Positions 26,259 through 35,984 of a stretch of DNA of 64,000 nucleotides are shown in pieces. How positions within the stretch are numbered: the stretch's first letter is position 1; the number at the start of each line of letters is the position of its first letter. This DNA is from Methanogenium organophilum (GTDB taxonomy: Archaea; Halobacteriota; Methanomicrobia; Methanomicrobiales; Methanomicrobiaceae): contig NZ_CP113361.1 of NCBI RefSeq assembly GCF_026684035.1, positions 248,001 through 312,000 of the forward strand. The letters are read 5' to 3'. The notes under the pieces are model-generated. The model had not been told where the DNA came from. It did not search any database and saw only the letters and a program-made list of their open reading frames with translations. A program made the translations under genes and the position numbers.

Positions 26259-27491
26259 ATGATAAAAAAATTAAACCTGGATGAGAGCTGGACAGGATTT
26301 ATAGGAGCAACATTTTCCTTAGTTGTTATATATGCAGCCTCGTCTGCCCCTATTCCTCTTTTAAACACCTATCTTCAAACCCTTCATCTAACGAGTGGAG
26401 ATCTCTCCATGACAGCGGTTGCGTACTTTATCGGGTGTGTAATATCGCTGCTGATGTTTGCCAGAGTATCAGATTATCTGGGGCGGCGTCCGGTGGCACT
26501 TGCTACATTAGGACTAGCTGCTATCTCGTGTCTAATATTTATTTACGTTCAGAGTGGATCAATGCTTTTGGCCGGAAGATTTGTACAGGGAATTGCTTCT
26601 GGTCTGGCATCCAGTGCAATTACAGCATATATAGCAGATAATGCACCGGCATCTCCAAAATGGATAAGTGCGGCAGTTATCAGTGGATCTCCTGTGATTG
26701 GGATCTCAATTGGTGCTTTTGGCAGCGGTATCATTGAGGAGTACGCTTTCGGTTCACTGTCACTCATATATGAGATATTCATTATTCTGCTTGCATTTTC
26801 TGCAGTGCTGATTGCAGCAGGTCCCGAGACGGTAAAACGTACCAGAGGTGCCATCACCTCCATAGTTCCACAAATATCTATACCTGGAAATATCCACTAT
26901 CTTCTTCCGGCTGCAATTAGTATCTTTGTTGGAACCTGGGCAATCGGTGGATTTTATCAGGCTTTCAGTTCAACAATGGCAGCAGACCTGCTTAACTCAG
27001 ATAGTACCGTAGTAGCTGCAGCAGTGCTTGCCTGTTTACTGACACCCCAGGCGATCGGTAGCTGGATGAGTGGCCGTCTGAGATCTGGCGCTGCTCAAAG
27101 TCTTGGCATCTTGGCTTTTTTCCTGTGTATGGTGGCCATTCTCTATTCACTAAAATCCAGTCTCATGATTCCATTCCTGATAGCAACTGTACTTGCGGGA
27201 TTGTCCCAAGGTGCAGCATTTACCGGAAGTATGCGCAGCCTGCTGGATAAAACCACCCGGCAGGACAGAGCAGGGCTACTTTCGAGCATTTATCTGATAT
27301 CTTATAGTGGTGCTGCCATTCCAAATCTTATCGTAGCACGGTTAGCCAGTGGTTTCAGTTTACTTGAGATAGCAGCTGGATATGTCCTGTTAGTAGCACT
27401 AGTTTGCATAATTGCACTCTTCGCGTTAAACAGGAACAAGAGACATGACGAAAAATCAGGGGTACAGGCTGGGACACAATCCCAAATGTAA
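26259..27491 (+). CDS. MFS transporter, 12-TM
   Basis: Membrane protein of 410 residues with about 12 helices and MFS motif A SDYLGRRPVAL after helix 2. RFVQGIASGLASS in helix 4 is typical of sugar or drug exporters and importers of the DHA1 type. It ends the cassette-2 gene run and may move the substrate or product of the hydrolases. The 267 nt before it contain no recognisable operator. Specificity cannot be read from sequence. Confidence 0.85.
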   Translation: MIKKLNLDESWTGFIGATFSLVVIYAASSAPIPLLNTYLQTLHLTSGDLSMTAVAYFIGCVISLLMFARVSDYLGRRPVALATLGLAAISCLIFIYVQSGSMLLAGRFVQGIASGLASSAITAYIADNAPASPKWISAAVISGSPVIGISIGAFGSGIIEEYAFGSLSLIYEIFIILLAFSAVLIAAGPETVKRTRGAITSIVPQISIPGNIHYLLPAAISIFVGTWAIGGFYQAFSSTMAADLLNSDSTVVAAAVLACLLTPQAIGSWMSGRLRSGAAQSLGILAFFLCMVAILYSLKSSLMIPFLIATVLAGLSQGAAFTGSMRSLLDKTTRQDRAGLLSSIYLISYSGAAIPNLIVARLASGFSLLEIAAGYVLLVALVCIIALFALNRNKRHDEKSGVQAGTQSQM

Positions 27492-27559
27492 TTTTTCATT
27501 TCAATACCCGGATGGATCATTCAATTCATTTATCACAGGTAAGTGCAGTACGTTACTGA

Positions 27560-27946
27560 ATGCACCGTGAATCAGAGATACCAACCCCGGAGAATTTTGA
27601 GGCAGTGCTTGCCTATCGGGGGCAATTGGACGGAGCAGCAATCCTGAAGGGCTATGAGGAGGAGATTCGGGAAACCGGGACCTGCCCGCCGGTGAATGAA
27701 TTTATCCGAATGCTCTACGACAATAACTGGCTCATCAACACACGCTGGCAGGGATGGGCGGATGAAACAACCGGATATTTTGAAAAACCTTCCCTTCTCT
27801 GTGTGGCAGAGACAGAGACCATCCGCCGCATCTTAACCGTTCATGTCCGTATTGACCGGATGATGCCGGGAGAGATTGCTGATATCATTAAAAAAGGATA
27901 CATGCTCTCTATTGTGAACCGGATTGAAGAAATATATGATATCTGA
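27560..27946 (+). CDS. Small protein, possibly DUF6508 family
   Basis: Protein of 128 residues, soluble, with no membrane segment. The pattern (FEAVLAYRGQLDG, EFIRMLYDNNWLINTRWQGW, then TVHVRIDRMMPGEIADIIKKG) resembles DUF6508-type proteins of unknown function. It stands alone between two transporters. Codon use is like the chromosome. Function unknown. Confidence 0.65.
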   Translation: MHRESEIPTPENFEAVLAYRGQLDGAAILKGYEEEIRETGTCPPVNEFIRMLYDNNWLINTRWQGWADETTGYFEKPSLLCVAETETIRRILTVHVRIDRMMPGEIADIIKKGYMLSIVNRIEEIYDI

Positions 27947-28191
27947 TGATTTTTTAACAATAATGCATAGATATCAATACCACATTGTATCCCCCCTCAC
28001 AGGATAGCATTTATTCCCTGATACGGGATTCCGGTAATGACTCGTGAGTATAGCATTACATAGAACGGACAATCAGGGATTTCGTTCTATCCACTGTCTA
28101 AGACCGGCGAAAACGAACCGCCACACGGTTTTATTCGCCAGATCATCAGATGCATACCGTGTTTGATACTCATGCCGAGCGACGCCGTTGA

Positions 28192-29967
28192 TCAATACAT
28201 CGGCCAAAAGATGAGAAGAAGTGGTATCGAAACGATGACAATGATTATTTCAAGCATCACCCCCATCCTCCAGTAATCGGTAAAGAGATATCCTCCCGGC
28301 CGCATGACAAGCGTATTTGACTGGTGTCCAATCGGGGTTAAAAAGGCGCAGGATGCACCGATGGCAACCGCCATCAGGAACGGATCTATAGAGGCACCGA
28401 GATCGAGCGCGATCCCGATTGCAATTGGTGCCATCAAAACCGCAGAAGCTGCATTGTTCACCAGATCAGAGAGGAACATTGTGATTATTAGAAGCAGGAC
28501 GAGCGTTGCTTCCGGCGGAAACACAGATGCACCGGCAACAATACTCCCGGCGATAAGAGCTGCGCCACCGCTTGTCTCAAGCGCCTGCCCAACAGGGATC
28601 ATCGCGCCAAGGAGAATAATAATTGGCCATTCCACACTCTCATACGCATCGCGAAGAGAGACAATAGAGGTCAGGATCATTAAAACAACCGCGACGCTGA
28701 AGGTGATCTGTACCGGCATGATTCCAAGAGCAGATATTCCAAGGGCCGTTCCGAATATTCCTACCGCAAGCAGGATCATTTTCTTCCCTCCTATCCGAAG
28801 ACCCCGTTCAGCAAGGGGGAGGCATCCTATCTTTGGAAGGGCTGACTGGAGTGCATCCTTCTTTCCCTGGAGAAGCAGGATATCTCCCGGCTGGAACCGG
28901 ATCCGGTTCAGCCGATCCCGGATACGTCCCCCTTCCCGTGCGACGGCAAGAAGATTGAGTCCGTAAATCCAGCGAAGATTTGCTGAGTACGCAGTCCGAT
29001 CCAGGATCGGTGAATCCGGTTTTACGATAGCCTCAATTATTCCAACAGTGTCGGATCCGATCATCTCCTCAGAAATATCTGCCTTCCCAACAAGTTCAAG
29101 ACGTGTGGCATCCAGGAGAGTCTGCAGATCGCCGGAATCCGCCTCGATGATCAAAATGTCACCCTCCAGTATTTTCTCGAGGCTTGACGGTGCGACGATC
29201 TTACGCCCATCCCGTATGATTCCGACAACCACCACTTCGGCCTCGGTGGCAGCACCGATATCGAGGACCAGCTTTCCTGCAAGTTTAGATTTCTCCGGAA
29301 CTCTGACCTCGGTCAGGTAATCTTTGACGGCAAAAAGCTCCTCTTTTGAGGCAGGACTCTGCCGTGGTGGGATTAACCTCCACCCAAAAAAAGATATGAA
29401 GAGGATCCCGCAGATGGCAACCCCAACCCCGACATAGGCAAAGTCAAAAATTAGGAATGGATCACTCCCGCTTTGGGCACGATAGCTGGCGATGATGATA
29501 TTTGGAGGAGTCCCGATAAGGGTTACCATCCCACCAAGGAGAGAGCCAAATGCAATCGGCATCAAGAGAGAGGAAGGAGACCTCCCCCCCTTCCGGGCAG
29601 TCCTGATTGCAACCGGCATCATCAGGGCAAGCGCCCCGATATTATTCATAAATGCGGAAAGGATGGCGACGATCCCCGTGAGTGAGAAGATCTGCCTCAC
29701 CTCCCCATCCCCAACCCGTGCAACCCACCGGGTAAGTATATCAATAAGACCGGAATTCTGAAGCCCTTTGCTGAGAATCAGAACAGCTGCTACGGTGATC
29801 ACCGCCGGATGGCCAAACCCGAGAAAAGCATCCATCGGGTCAACAATGCCTGTTATTGTGACTATCAGAAGCGCTATCAGGGCGACAATGTCATAACGGA
29901 TCTTGCCTGTTGCAAAGAGGACCAGCGCAAGGATGAGGGTTCCAAAGACAATTGCCATATCGAGCAT
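28192..29967 (-). CDS. SLC13/DASS-type permease with two TrkA-C domains
   Basis: Membrane protein of 591 residues. Eleven or so helices are split by a soluble insert (about 205-390) holding two TrkA-C (RCK-C) regulatory domains, including DILIIEADSGD and GDILLLQGK. The helices carry SFMNNIGALALMMPVAI-like and LIGTPPNIIIA signatures, repeated later as LVNNAASAVLMAP and TPIGHQSNTLV. These mark the anion/Na+ (ion-transporter) superfamily. Members move dicarboxylates, sulfate or other anions; specificity is open. No operon partner is present. Confidence 0.9.
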   Translation of the reverse strand: MLDMAIVFGTLILALVLFATGKIRYDIVALIALLIVTITGIVDPMDAFLGFGHPAVITVAAVLILSKGLQNSGLIDILTRWVARVGDGEVRQIFSLTGIVAILSAFMNNIGALALMMPVAIRTARKGGRSPSSLLMPIAFGSLLGGMVTLIGTPPNIIIASYRAQSGSDPFLIFDFAYVGVGVAICGILFISFFGWRLIPPRQSPASKEELFAVKDYLTEVRVPEKSKLAGKLVLDIGAATEAEVVVVGIIRDGRKIVAPSSLEKILEGDILIIEADSGDLQTLLDATRLELVGKADISEEMIGSDTVGIIEAIVKPDSPILDRTAYSANLRWIYGLNLLAVAREGGRIRDRLNRIRFQPGDILLLQGKKDALQSALPKIGCLPLAERGLRIGGKKMILLAVGIFGTALGISALGIMPVQITFSVAVVLMILTSIVSLRDAYESVEWPIIILLGAMIPVGQALETSGGAALIAGSIVAGASVFPPEATLVLLLIITMFLSDLVNNAASAVLMAPIAIGIALDLGASIDPFLMAVAIGASCAFLTPIGHQSNTLVMRPGGYLFTDYWRMGVMLEIIIVIVSIPLLLIFWPMY

Positions 29968-30387
29968 AGGTGATCAGCTTTTCCTTAAGATACAGGATGA
30001 TGATAATGAAGATATACCTTCCTTCAGGTAACGGATTGACGAATACCTGAAACCGACTTCTCTCTGTGATCATTTTCAGGACAGGAATTGATACCGGGAG
30101 AAGAATACAAGCGTTTTGTGAGCAGTTCACCCGGACACGGAGAAAAAATCCTGCGGCTGATGCACCACCCGGATGAGAGGCAATGTCTGAACCATATCCA
30201 AAAAAAGTATATTTACACAGATTCTGACTCACTGCACTACAGGAAATACCATATTAAGAGAAACATATGATTCTTGCTCCATGTTCCCGGCATTACCCGC
30301 TCCTTTCTTTAGAACTACGGCCAGACCCATGCATTTCAAAAAATGAGATGCCTGCATTACTAAAAAAAGAGCTATTGAGCGACTGAA
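29968..30387. other. Intergenic region with no recognisable gene
   Basis: Convergent-free gap upstream of the SLC13 gene and downstream of the Cache lipoprotein gene, both on the minus strand. The part next to 29968 should carry the SLC13 promoter. No ORF with family resemblance or RNA fold was recognised. Confidence 0.4.
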
Positions 30388-32097
30388 TCAACCTACAGCA
30401 CCCGCATACACCCCCGATCCAACAAAATACATATCCATTACTGGTGCCACATAGCAAAACTTGAGCTCTTCCATACCCGTATCAGGATTCTCATAGACCA
30501 CATACACGTACCCGCCGCCCCGTTTTGCTGCGTCAATCTCCAGTTCCACTGCACGAACGCCATAGGCATCGGTGAAGTTCAGACGGTCTGTTCCCGTCAT
30601 CTCCGGCTGGAACGGAAGATTGAGACAGGTGCCGTTCATGTCATAGGCAAAGACATAGTTAGCATCGTCACCGAATTTCTCGTTCATGGCTACAAAAATC
30701 TCAGTGTTGTCCCCGTATGATGATGTCGTCAGGGCAAATGCCTGCGCCTCTTTCACTCTGCCAATGAGGGTATCAATGGCCGTCTGATTCAGCGCGACAT
30801 TCATCTCGGGAATATAGATGCCGGAACCCACATACCAGGTATCATCAACTGGCCTGATTGCGGCAAGTTTCAGCTCATCCCGGTAGCTATCGGAGGGATT
30901 CGGGAAGGTAAAGTAGAGGTATCCACCGCCGCGGGCCGCAAGGTCCCTACAACATTTTATGATCTCAAGGCCATTCCCATCCACAACCGCCGTCCGGTTT
31001 TCACCGATAATTCCCGGCTGGTACGGGTGGGCAAGAGTGGTGCCGTTCATATCATAGGCAAATATGTATAGTTCCCCGTCAATGAAATCCCCTTCTGGAT
31101 CGTTGAAGGCTGCAAGTGCCACATCTCTTCCGTTCTGCTGCGCAAATGCTGCTGCATCTTCGACGAAGGACTCCACCCGGAGAATATCCTCATCCAGCAC
31201 CGTGTCAGAACGTGGGGTGGGCAGAGGTGTTGGGGATAAACTGGTGTTGATGTCACGGATGATCGCCACCCGCCATTCTGTCCCGTCGAAGGTGACTGTT
31301 GACCAGTAAAGTTCACGCGACACTTCTTTCTTCCAGTCCGTGTCCCAGAAAGTATATACCCCCCGGCCGGATGACTCTGCAACTACCTTCTCTGCCAGTA
31401 TTTGAATCTCTGTTGACTGGTAGAGAGGATCCGTAAAGGTATTCTTCCCGACTTCCTCTTCATTCGTCTCATAGAGAATGGTCCCATCTGTCTGCAGAAC
31501 CATGAACTCATATCCCGTCTCTTTCGTGATGGGACGGAAATACTGTCGCAAGAAGATCTCCGGACGGAAAGTGAGGTCGGTGTATCCGAGATAGGCACCT
31601 GTATCAGAGAATATCGGATAACTCAGGGATATGCCGGGGAAGCCTTCTTCAAGCATGAATATCCCGCTCAACACCGGTTCTTTCACCTCGTTTGCATACT
31701 GCACCTCAGACTGGTAGCCGAGATCCATGCCTGCAATGATCTCGTAGTGCGCCGGTGCCGCGGCCGTTACGATTCCCTCAGGGTCAATCGCCAGTGACGA
31801 GATCACATACGGTGACGTTCCCGTAAGTTTCTCCTGTAGCAGCGTATTTGCGGCAACGCCTGTAATACCGGTTTGTGACAATTCTTTTGCATTCTCTGCA
31901 TTGCTCTCCTGCAACTGGGAAAGCCCGGAAGAAACATTCGCTATTGCACAATCAAGAAGAACTGTCATTTCATTATCTCCCGGCGTGACGGTAGCATCAG
32001 GAGAAGTGGTGCACCCTGCCGAAAATAAACAGAGGCATACACCAACAATAACAAGAACACTGAATCGGTTAACCATTAGTGAAAAATGGAACATCAC
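30388..32097 (-). CDS. Exported lipoprotein with Cache sensor domains only
   Basis: Protein of 569 residues. A signal helix ends at CLFSAGC, a lipobox. A dCache-like ligand domain follows (about 60-290; YDF-type GYTDLTFRPEIFLRQY). Two single Cache domains come next, each with FAYDMNGT, a (H/L)P(Y/F)QP loop, ARGGGYLYF or KRGGGYVYV, and a final WYVGSGIY or YFVGSGVY. Such domains bind amino acids, carboxylates or similar solutes outside the cell. There is no transmembrane anchor into a kinase or chemotaxis domain, so it may serve as a binding protein. ATG 32076 is an alternative start giving a shorter signal peptide. Confidence 0.85.
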   Translation of the reverse strand: MMFHFSLMVNRFSVLVIVGVCLCLFSAGCTTSPDATVTPGDNEMTVLLDCAIANVSSGLSQLQESNAENAKELSQTGITGVAANTLLQEKLTGTSPYVISSLAIDPEGIVTAAAPAHYEIIAGMDLGYQSEVQYANEVKEPVLSGIFMLEEGFPGISLSYPIFSDTGAYLGYTDLTFRPEIFLRQYFRPITKETGYEFMVLQTDGTILYETNEEEVGKNTFTDPLYQSTEIQILAEKVVAESSGRGVYTFWDTDWKKEVSRELYWSTVTFDGTEWRVAIIRDINTSLSPTPLPTPRSDTVLDEDILRVESFVEDAAAFAQQNGRDVALAAFNDPEGDFIDGELYIFAYDMNGTTLAHPYQPGIIGENRTAVVDGNGLEIIKCCRDLAARGGGYLYFTFPNPSDSYRDELKLAAIRPVDDTWYVGSGIYIPEMNVALNQTAIDTLIGRVKEAQAFALTTSSYGDNTEIFVAMNEKFGDDANYVFAYDMNGTCLNLPFQPEMTGTDRLNFTDAYGVRAVELEIDAAKRGGGYVYVVYENPDTGMEELKFCYVAPVMDMYFVGSGVYAGAVG

Positions 32098-32153
32098 AAC
32101 AATTAAATGATACGAATAGACTGCCCACGGCAGAACCCAAAAAAATGAAATTC

Positions 32154-33344
32154 CTATTGAGGAGAATTGCGAATCTCGTCCAGAACATCCGCAACGATCT
32201 CAATGCCAGCCTCAATCTCCTCTTTATCGGAATTGGAGAAATTAACCCTCACAGTGGAGTTTCCGCCGCCATCTGCATAAAACGGTGTACCTGGCAGGAT
32301 GGCCACATTCCGTTTCAGGGCCGCTTCAAAGAGCTCACCTGATGAAACACCTTCCGGAAGCGTCAGCCAGACAAACATCCCACCTGTTGGCCGGGTGTAG
32401 TGCACATCGTCCGGGAAGCACTTATCCATCTTAGAGACCATCCACTCGGCACGTTTCCGGTACTCTTTGTTAATACCTGCAATATGGGCATCAATATCGT
32501 TTTCTTCCAGATATTTTGCAAGGATACGCTGGGAAAGATAGTTGGAGTGCAGGTCGGATGCCTGTTTCGCGATGAGGATCTTTTCCATGACCGCATCAGG
32601 GGCACAGACCCATCCCATTCGCATGCCGGGCGAGAAGATCTTAGAGAATGAACCCGTCAGAATCCCTTCACCGTCCATGTATGCACTGACCGGTTTTCTT
32701 GCAACCCCGTCAAACTGGAGTTCGCCATAGGCATCGTCTTCCAAAAACGGTATTTCATGCTCGCAGAGCTCAGATGCAAGATCCCGTCGCCGGTTTTCCG
32801 AGTAGGTGATACCGGACGGGTTCTGTGAGTTGGGGATACCATACATGAACTTGGCAGATGATGTCTCAAGGACGCCTGTGAGACAATCCAGGTCAGGCCC
32901 TTCCTCATCCAGAGGTACCGGAAGGTATGTTGCCTGAAACATGGAAAAAGACTGGATGGCACCCAGATATCCGGGATCTTCAACAATCACCGCATCACCC
33001 TTGTCAAGGTAGACCTTTCCGACGAGGTCAAGACACTGCTGCGACCCGTTTGTAATCAGGATATTATCTGCATCGACCGTGAGGCCGTACCGGATGCGGT
33101 ATCGTTCTGCAATCCATTCCCGCAGAGGTGGGTGACCTTCGGTGGTTGAATACTGGAGAGCGGTCTTACCGTCTTCCTTCAGCACTGCTGCTGCGGCTTT
33201 CTGTATCCCCTCATCATCAATGAGATTGGGATTCGGAAGGCCGCCTGCAAAGGATATTATTTCCGGATTTGCGGTGACCTTCAGTATCTCGCGGATAAAT
33301 GATTTCTGTGTTGAACAGATTCGTTCCGAGTACCGATGGTTCAT
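32154..33344 (-). CDS. PLP-dependent aminotransferase, class I/II
   Basis: Protein of 396 residues, fold type I. The PLP-binding Lys is in GSFSKIFSPGMRMGW. ITNGSQQCLDLVGKVYLDKGD and YGIPNSQNPSG form the cofactor and substrate sites. It resembles the MocR/LysN/Aro8-like aminotransferases that handle 2-oxoglutarate with aromatic, branched or 2-aminoadipate substrates. Substrate is not readable. No biosynthetic partner genes lie nearby; the SRAP gene is 55 nt upstream on the same strand. Confidence 0.9.
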   Translation of the reverse strand: MNHRYSERICSTQKSFIREILKVTANPEIISFAGGLPNPNLIDDEGIQKAAAAVLKEDGKTALQYSTTEGHPPLREWIAERYRIRYGLTVDADNILITNGSQQCLDLVGKVYLDKGDAVIVEDPGYLGAIQSFSMFQATYLPVPLDEEGPDLDCLTGVLETSSAKFMYGIPNSQNPSGITYSENRRRDLASELCEHEIPFLEDDAYGELQFDGVARKPVSAYMDGEGILTGSFSKIFSPGMRMGWVCAPDAVMEKILIAKQASDLHSNYLSQRILAKYLEENDIDAHIAGINKEYRKRAEWMVSKMDKCFPDDVHYTRPTGGMFVWLTLPEGVSSGELFEAALKRNVAILPGTPFYADGGGNSTVRVNFSNSDKEEIEAGIEIVADVLDEIRNSPQ

Positions 33345-33399
33345 TAGGTATTATGTACCGGCTCGAAAGAAAACCGTGCCCATTTTGATCAAACAAAGA

Positions 33400-34062
33400 T
33401 CACCACCAGGCATTTTTCCCTGCTTCTGTGATACATTCAGCGCCTTCATGCCGGGGGTTATTGACCGTCTGGCCCACCTGCACCATCGCCATCCGCGCCT
33501 CCGGGTATGGCTGCAGGATGTCCGGAACATACGGGCCAAAGAGCCAGCGCGTTTCATCTTCTTCCGGCAGGATAACAGGCATGCGATTGTGAATGCGTCC
33601 GACAAGCATATTTGAGGGGCAGGTGATCATGGTGAAGGTCGGTTTCAGCTGTCCGGATTCCGGGTCCGTCCACCAGTCACAGAGACCGGCGAATCCAAAG
33701 AGCGGCCGGGACCGGAGGGTGATATAAAAGGGATAGGAGACGCCCCGCTCCTTCTTCCATTCATAGAACCCGGACGCAGGAATAATACAACGTGAGTGCT
33801 GCACAAGGTCACGGAATGCAGGTTTTTCCGAAAGTGTTTCGGAACGGGCGTTTGTCAGCCACTCCCCGGATTCCCCATTTTTCTTCCAGGCAGGAATCAG
33901 GCCCCACCGGGCAGAGACACAGACAACATCGTCACCTTCTGCAATGAGGACAGGGGCGCCCTGCGTTGGTGCAATATTATACCGGTCCTCCAACTCACCG
34001 CAGGAGATACCAAACGTGGAAACGAAGTCCTCCGTGTGAGTCAGGGTATAACGCATGCACAT
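33400..34062 (-). CDS. SRAP/YedK-HMCES family DNA-protein crosslink enzyme
   Basis: Protein of 220 residues. The family forms a thiazolidine crosslink between its Cys2 and an abasic site in single-stranded DNA, protecting the lesion. The start was set at 34062 because it gives MCMRYTL, placing the Cys at position 2; upstream in-frame codons would bury it. Other family residues are present: YNIAPTQ (Asn), WGLIPAW, NARSETL, PASGFYEW (Glu) and the late His in GRIHNRMPVIL. No strong ribosome site precedes this start, which may be leaderless. Confidence 0.92.
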   Translation of the reverse strand: MCMRYTLTHTEDFVSTFGISCGELEDRYNIAPTQGAPVLIAEGDDVVCVSARWGLIPAWKKNGESGEWLTNARSETLSEKPAFRDLVQHSRCIIPASGFYEWKKERGVSYPFYITLRSRPLFGFAGLCDWWTDPESGQLKPTFTMITCPSNMLVGRIHNRMPVILPEEDETRWLFGPYVPDILQPYPEARMAMVQVGQTVNNPRHEGAECITEAGKNAWW

Positions 34063-34169
34063 GGCAGGATTGTTCGCGTTCATCGGGCATATGCATAATC
34101 CCCCTGTATCAAAAAGAGAGTTTAAAGAATCCAAACTCCAAACGTTCGCATACATACGGTGAAAAAGAG

Positions 34170-34400
34170 ATGACAGGATCTGCTAAGATATCATATACGA
34201 ATGACGGGCTGCTTGTAACCTTTGAAAACGGCCGGATTTACGACGTTCATCCGGGTAAAGGCGGGGACGTCTCCTGCACATTACAAAACGGACCCGTTGA
34301 ACTGACACCTTTTGCACAGACTGTGAAAGGCCTTGTCGGTGATGAGATACTCTCAGAGATAGAACACTGTGCAGAACTCTTCAATCAAAAGTGCAGGTAA
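34170..34400 (+). CDS. Small hypothetical protein
   Basis: 76 residues, soluble, starting at an ATG preceded by a weak AAAGAG. It is rich in beta-type residues (SYTNDGLLVTFENGRIYDV) followed by an acidic helix. It is divergent from the SRAP gene and convergent with Mmp10. No family recognised. Confidence 0.5.
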   Translation: MTGSAKISYTNDGLLVTFENGRIYDVHPGKGGDVSCTLQNGPVELTPFAQTVKGLVGDEILSEIEHCAELFNQKCR

Positions 34401-34442
34401 AAGAGAGATGGCCATTAAATGGGCCGTACTAAAATTAAAATG

Positions 34443-35678
34443 TTATACCCCGTTCTGGTTGATGAGGTGGATAAGAGCGGAGAATCCATCGATCTCCATC
34501 TGGAGCACTTCATTGCGTGTCATACCCATGGAGGTTTCCGCGTCGGCAGTGAGGGTGTCAGGGCCGCGGATGACGGTTCGTTTGACACCGTCTGCCGAGA
34601 GGATTTCTGCGGCCTCCATCTCATGAACGAATGACCTGCCGGGAAGGATGACGACTTTTTCAAGGGACGGGAGATCAATTTCTTTGAGGTCATCGCGGGT
34701 GATCAGGCAGGCAATCTCTTTTTTCGGGCTGTGCACCCATGACTTGTTTCCGCAGGCGTCAAGCACATCCTGTACATAGCGGGCGGCGATGGCACCGGAG
34801 ATGAGACTTGCCCGCTTGCGCACCCGTGGGAGTTTTTCCAGGAGTTCGGGTTCATCGAGAATGGCGAACGGCGACCCGAGGGTGGGGTCCCAGAGAGGTG
34901 TGCCGCTGATGCGCAAATTGTAACGTCCATTAAGGTCGGTGACCATGTCACGGAACGACGATACGGTCTGCACCCGCTGCCCTTTGACAACCGGTGCATT
35001 TTTCAGGATCAGTCCCTGATCTTCCCGGTTCGCAAACCGCATGAGAATAAGACCCTTTGCGCCCTTTTCCTCCAGCCATTTGCAGGTGCGCTCAAGGTCT
35101 TCGCCGTCATTGACACCGGGTATGATGAGCGCAGCCGCATAGACATCAATCTTCTGGCAGAGTTTACCAAGTACCGCAAGAGATGCCTCGGGAGTTTTAT
35201 CCCCCATCCACTCGCGCCGGAGTTCGGGGTTGACCGAAAATACGGTAAATGAGACTTCAGAGAGGCCCAGTTCCACCATCCGGTCGGCGAGAGCCGGGTC
35301 ATCGAATCCTTTTCCGCTGGTGTACCCGATATGAATGGGCACTTCCATGCTGCCCAGAAGGTCCATCAGATCTTCAAATGCCGGATAACAGGACGGGTCA
35401 CCCCCGCCGGAGATGGTGATACGTTCAAGGTTACCGCCCATCATCTGTAGGTTTCCGAGCACATCGTCTGCTACATCACGCAGATCCTTAAACCCCGTAT
35501 ATCTTTCACGGACGAAATTGGTGCAATAGTCACACCCGACAGAAAACGGCATGCAGTATTTACAGCCCAGGGGTTCAGGTTCATCTTCCTCACGAACCCC
35601 CTTAAAGTAACAGTATTTACAAAATCCCTGGCAGTCCAGACCGGGCCTGCCACCGATATCTACAGTCAGGTGTGCCAT
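34443..35678 (-). CDS. mmp10: Mmp10-type radical SAM methyltransferase acting on McrA arginine
   Basis: Protein of 411 residues, the normal length. Cysteines C16, C20 and C23 (CQGFCKYC) should hold the radical-SAM iron-sulfur cluster, and GCKYCMPFSVGCDYC supplies further cysteines. TISGGGDPSCYP is the SAM-binding glycine motif. Mmp10 (methanogenesis marker 10) is a cobalamin-dependent radical SAM enzyme that C-methylates a specific Arg of the methyl-coenzyme M reductase alpha subunit. The presence of this gene is itself strong evidence for a methanogen. The YcaO gene at 43928 would modify the same protein. No other mmp genes are next to it. Confidence 0.9.
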   Translation of the reverse strand: MAHLTVDIGGRPGLDCQGFCKYCYFKGVREEDEPEPLGCKYCMPFSVGCDYCTNFVRERYTGFKDLRDVADDVLGNLQMMGGNLERITISGGGDPSCYPAFEDLMDLLGSMEVPIHIGYTSGKGFDDPALADRMVELGLSEVSFTVFSVNPELRREWMGDKTPEASLAVLGKLCQKIDVYAAALIIPGVNDGEDLERTCKWLEEKGAKGLILMRFANREDQGLILKNAPVVKGQRVQTVSSFRDMVTDLNGRYNLRISGTPLWDPTLGSPFAILDEPELLEKLPRVRKRASLISGAIAARYVQDVLDACGNKSWVHSPKKEIACLITRDDLKEIDLPSLEKVVILPGRSFVHEMEAAEILSADGVKRTVIRGPDTLTADAETSMGMTRNEVLQMEIDGFSALIHLINQNGV

Positions 35679-35912
35679 GATTATGTACTATTCTGACGCT
35701 GACGGGATAAAGGGATTTGGAATGATGGTAGGGATGAACAACCAAAGAGGAGACATGCGGAAACATAATGAATAATTTAACAAAAAGAGTTTCCGCAACC
35801 AGTCGGGTGAAAACGAAGATGAAAAAATCCGATGAAAAGCAGTCAGAAGGGGGAAGGACGCACCAGATCATATCGCCACATTTTTTACCCCGGAGAACCA
35901 ATTATGTAAAGC

Positions 35913-35984
35913 GCCTCAGTGGCTTAGTGGTATAGCGGCTGATTTGTAATCAGCAGGTCGGGGGTTCAACTCCCTCCTGAGGCT
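35913..35984 (+). tRNA. tRNA-Thr (anticodon TGT)
   Basis: Acceptor GCCTCAG/CTGAGGC, D arm, anticodon stem GCTGA/TCAGC with TGT at 35945-35947, and a T arm with TTCAACT loop. 72 nt including discriminator T35984; no intron and no encoded CCA. Confidence 0.93.

Noticed and set aside
28304-28966. Long plus-strand frame opposite the SLC13 permease
   Set aside because: It is the antisense of hydrophobic coding sequence, which typically leaves long open frames.
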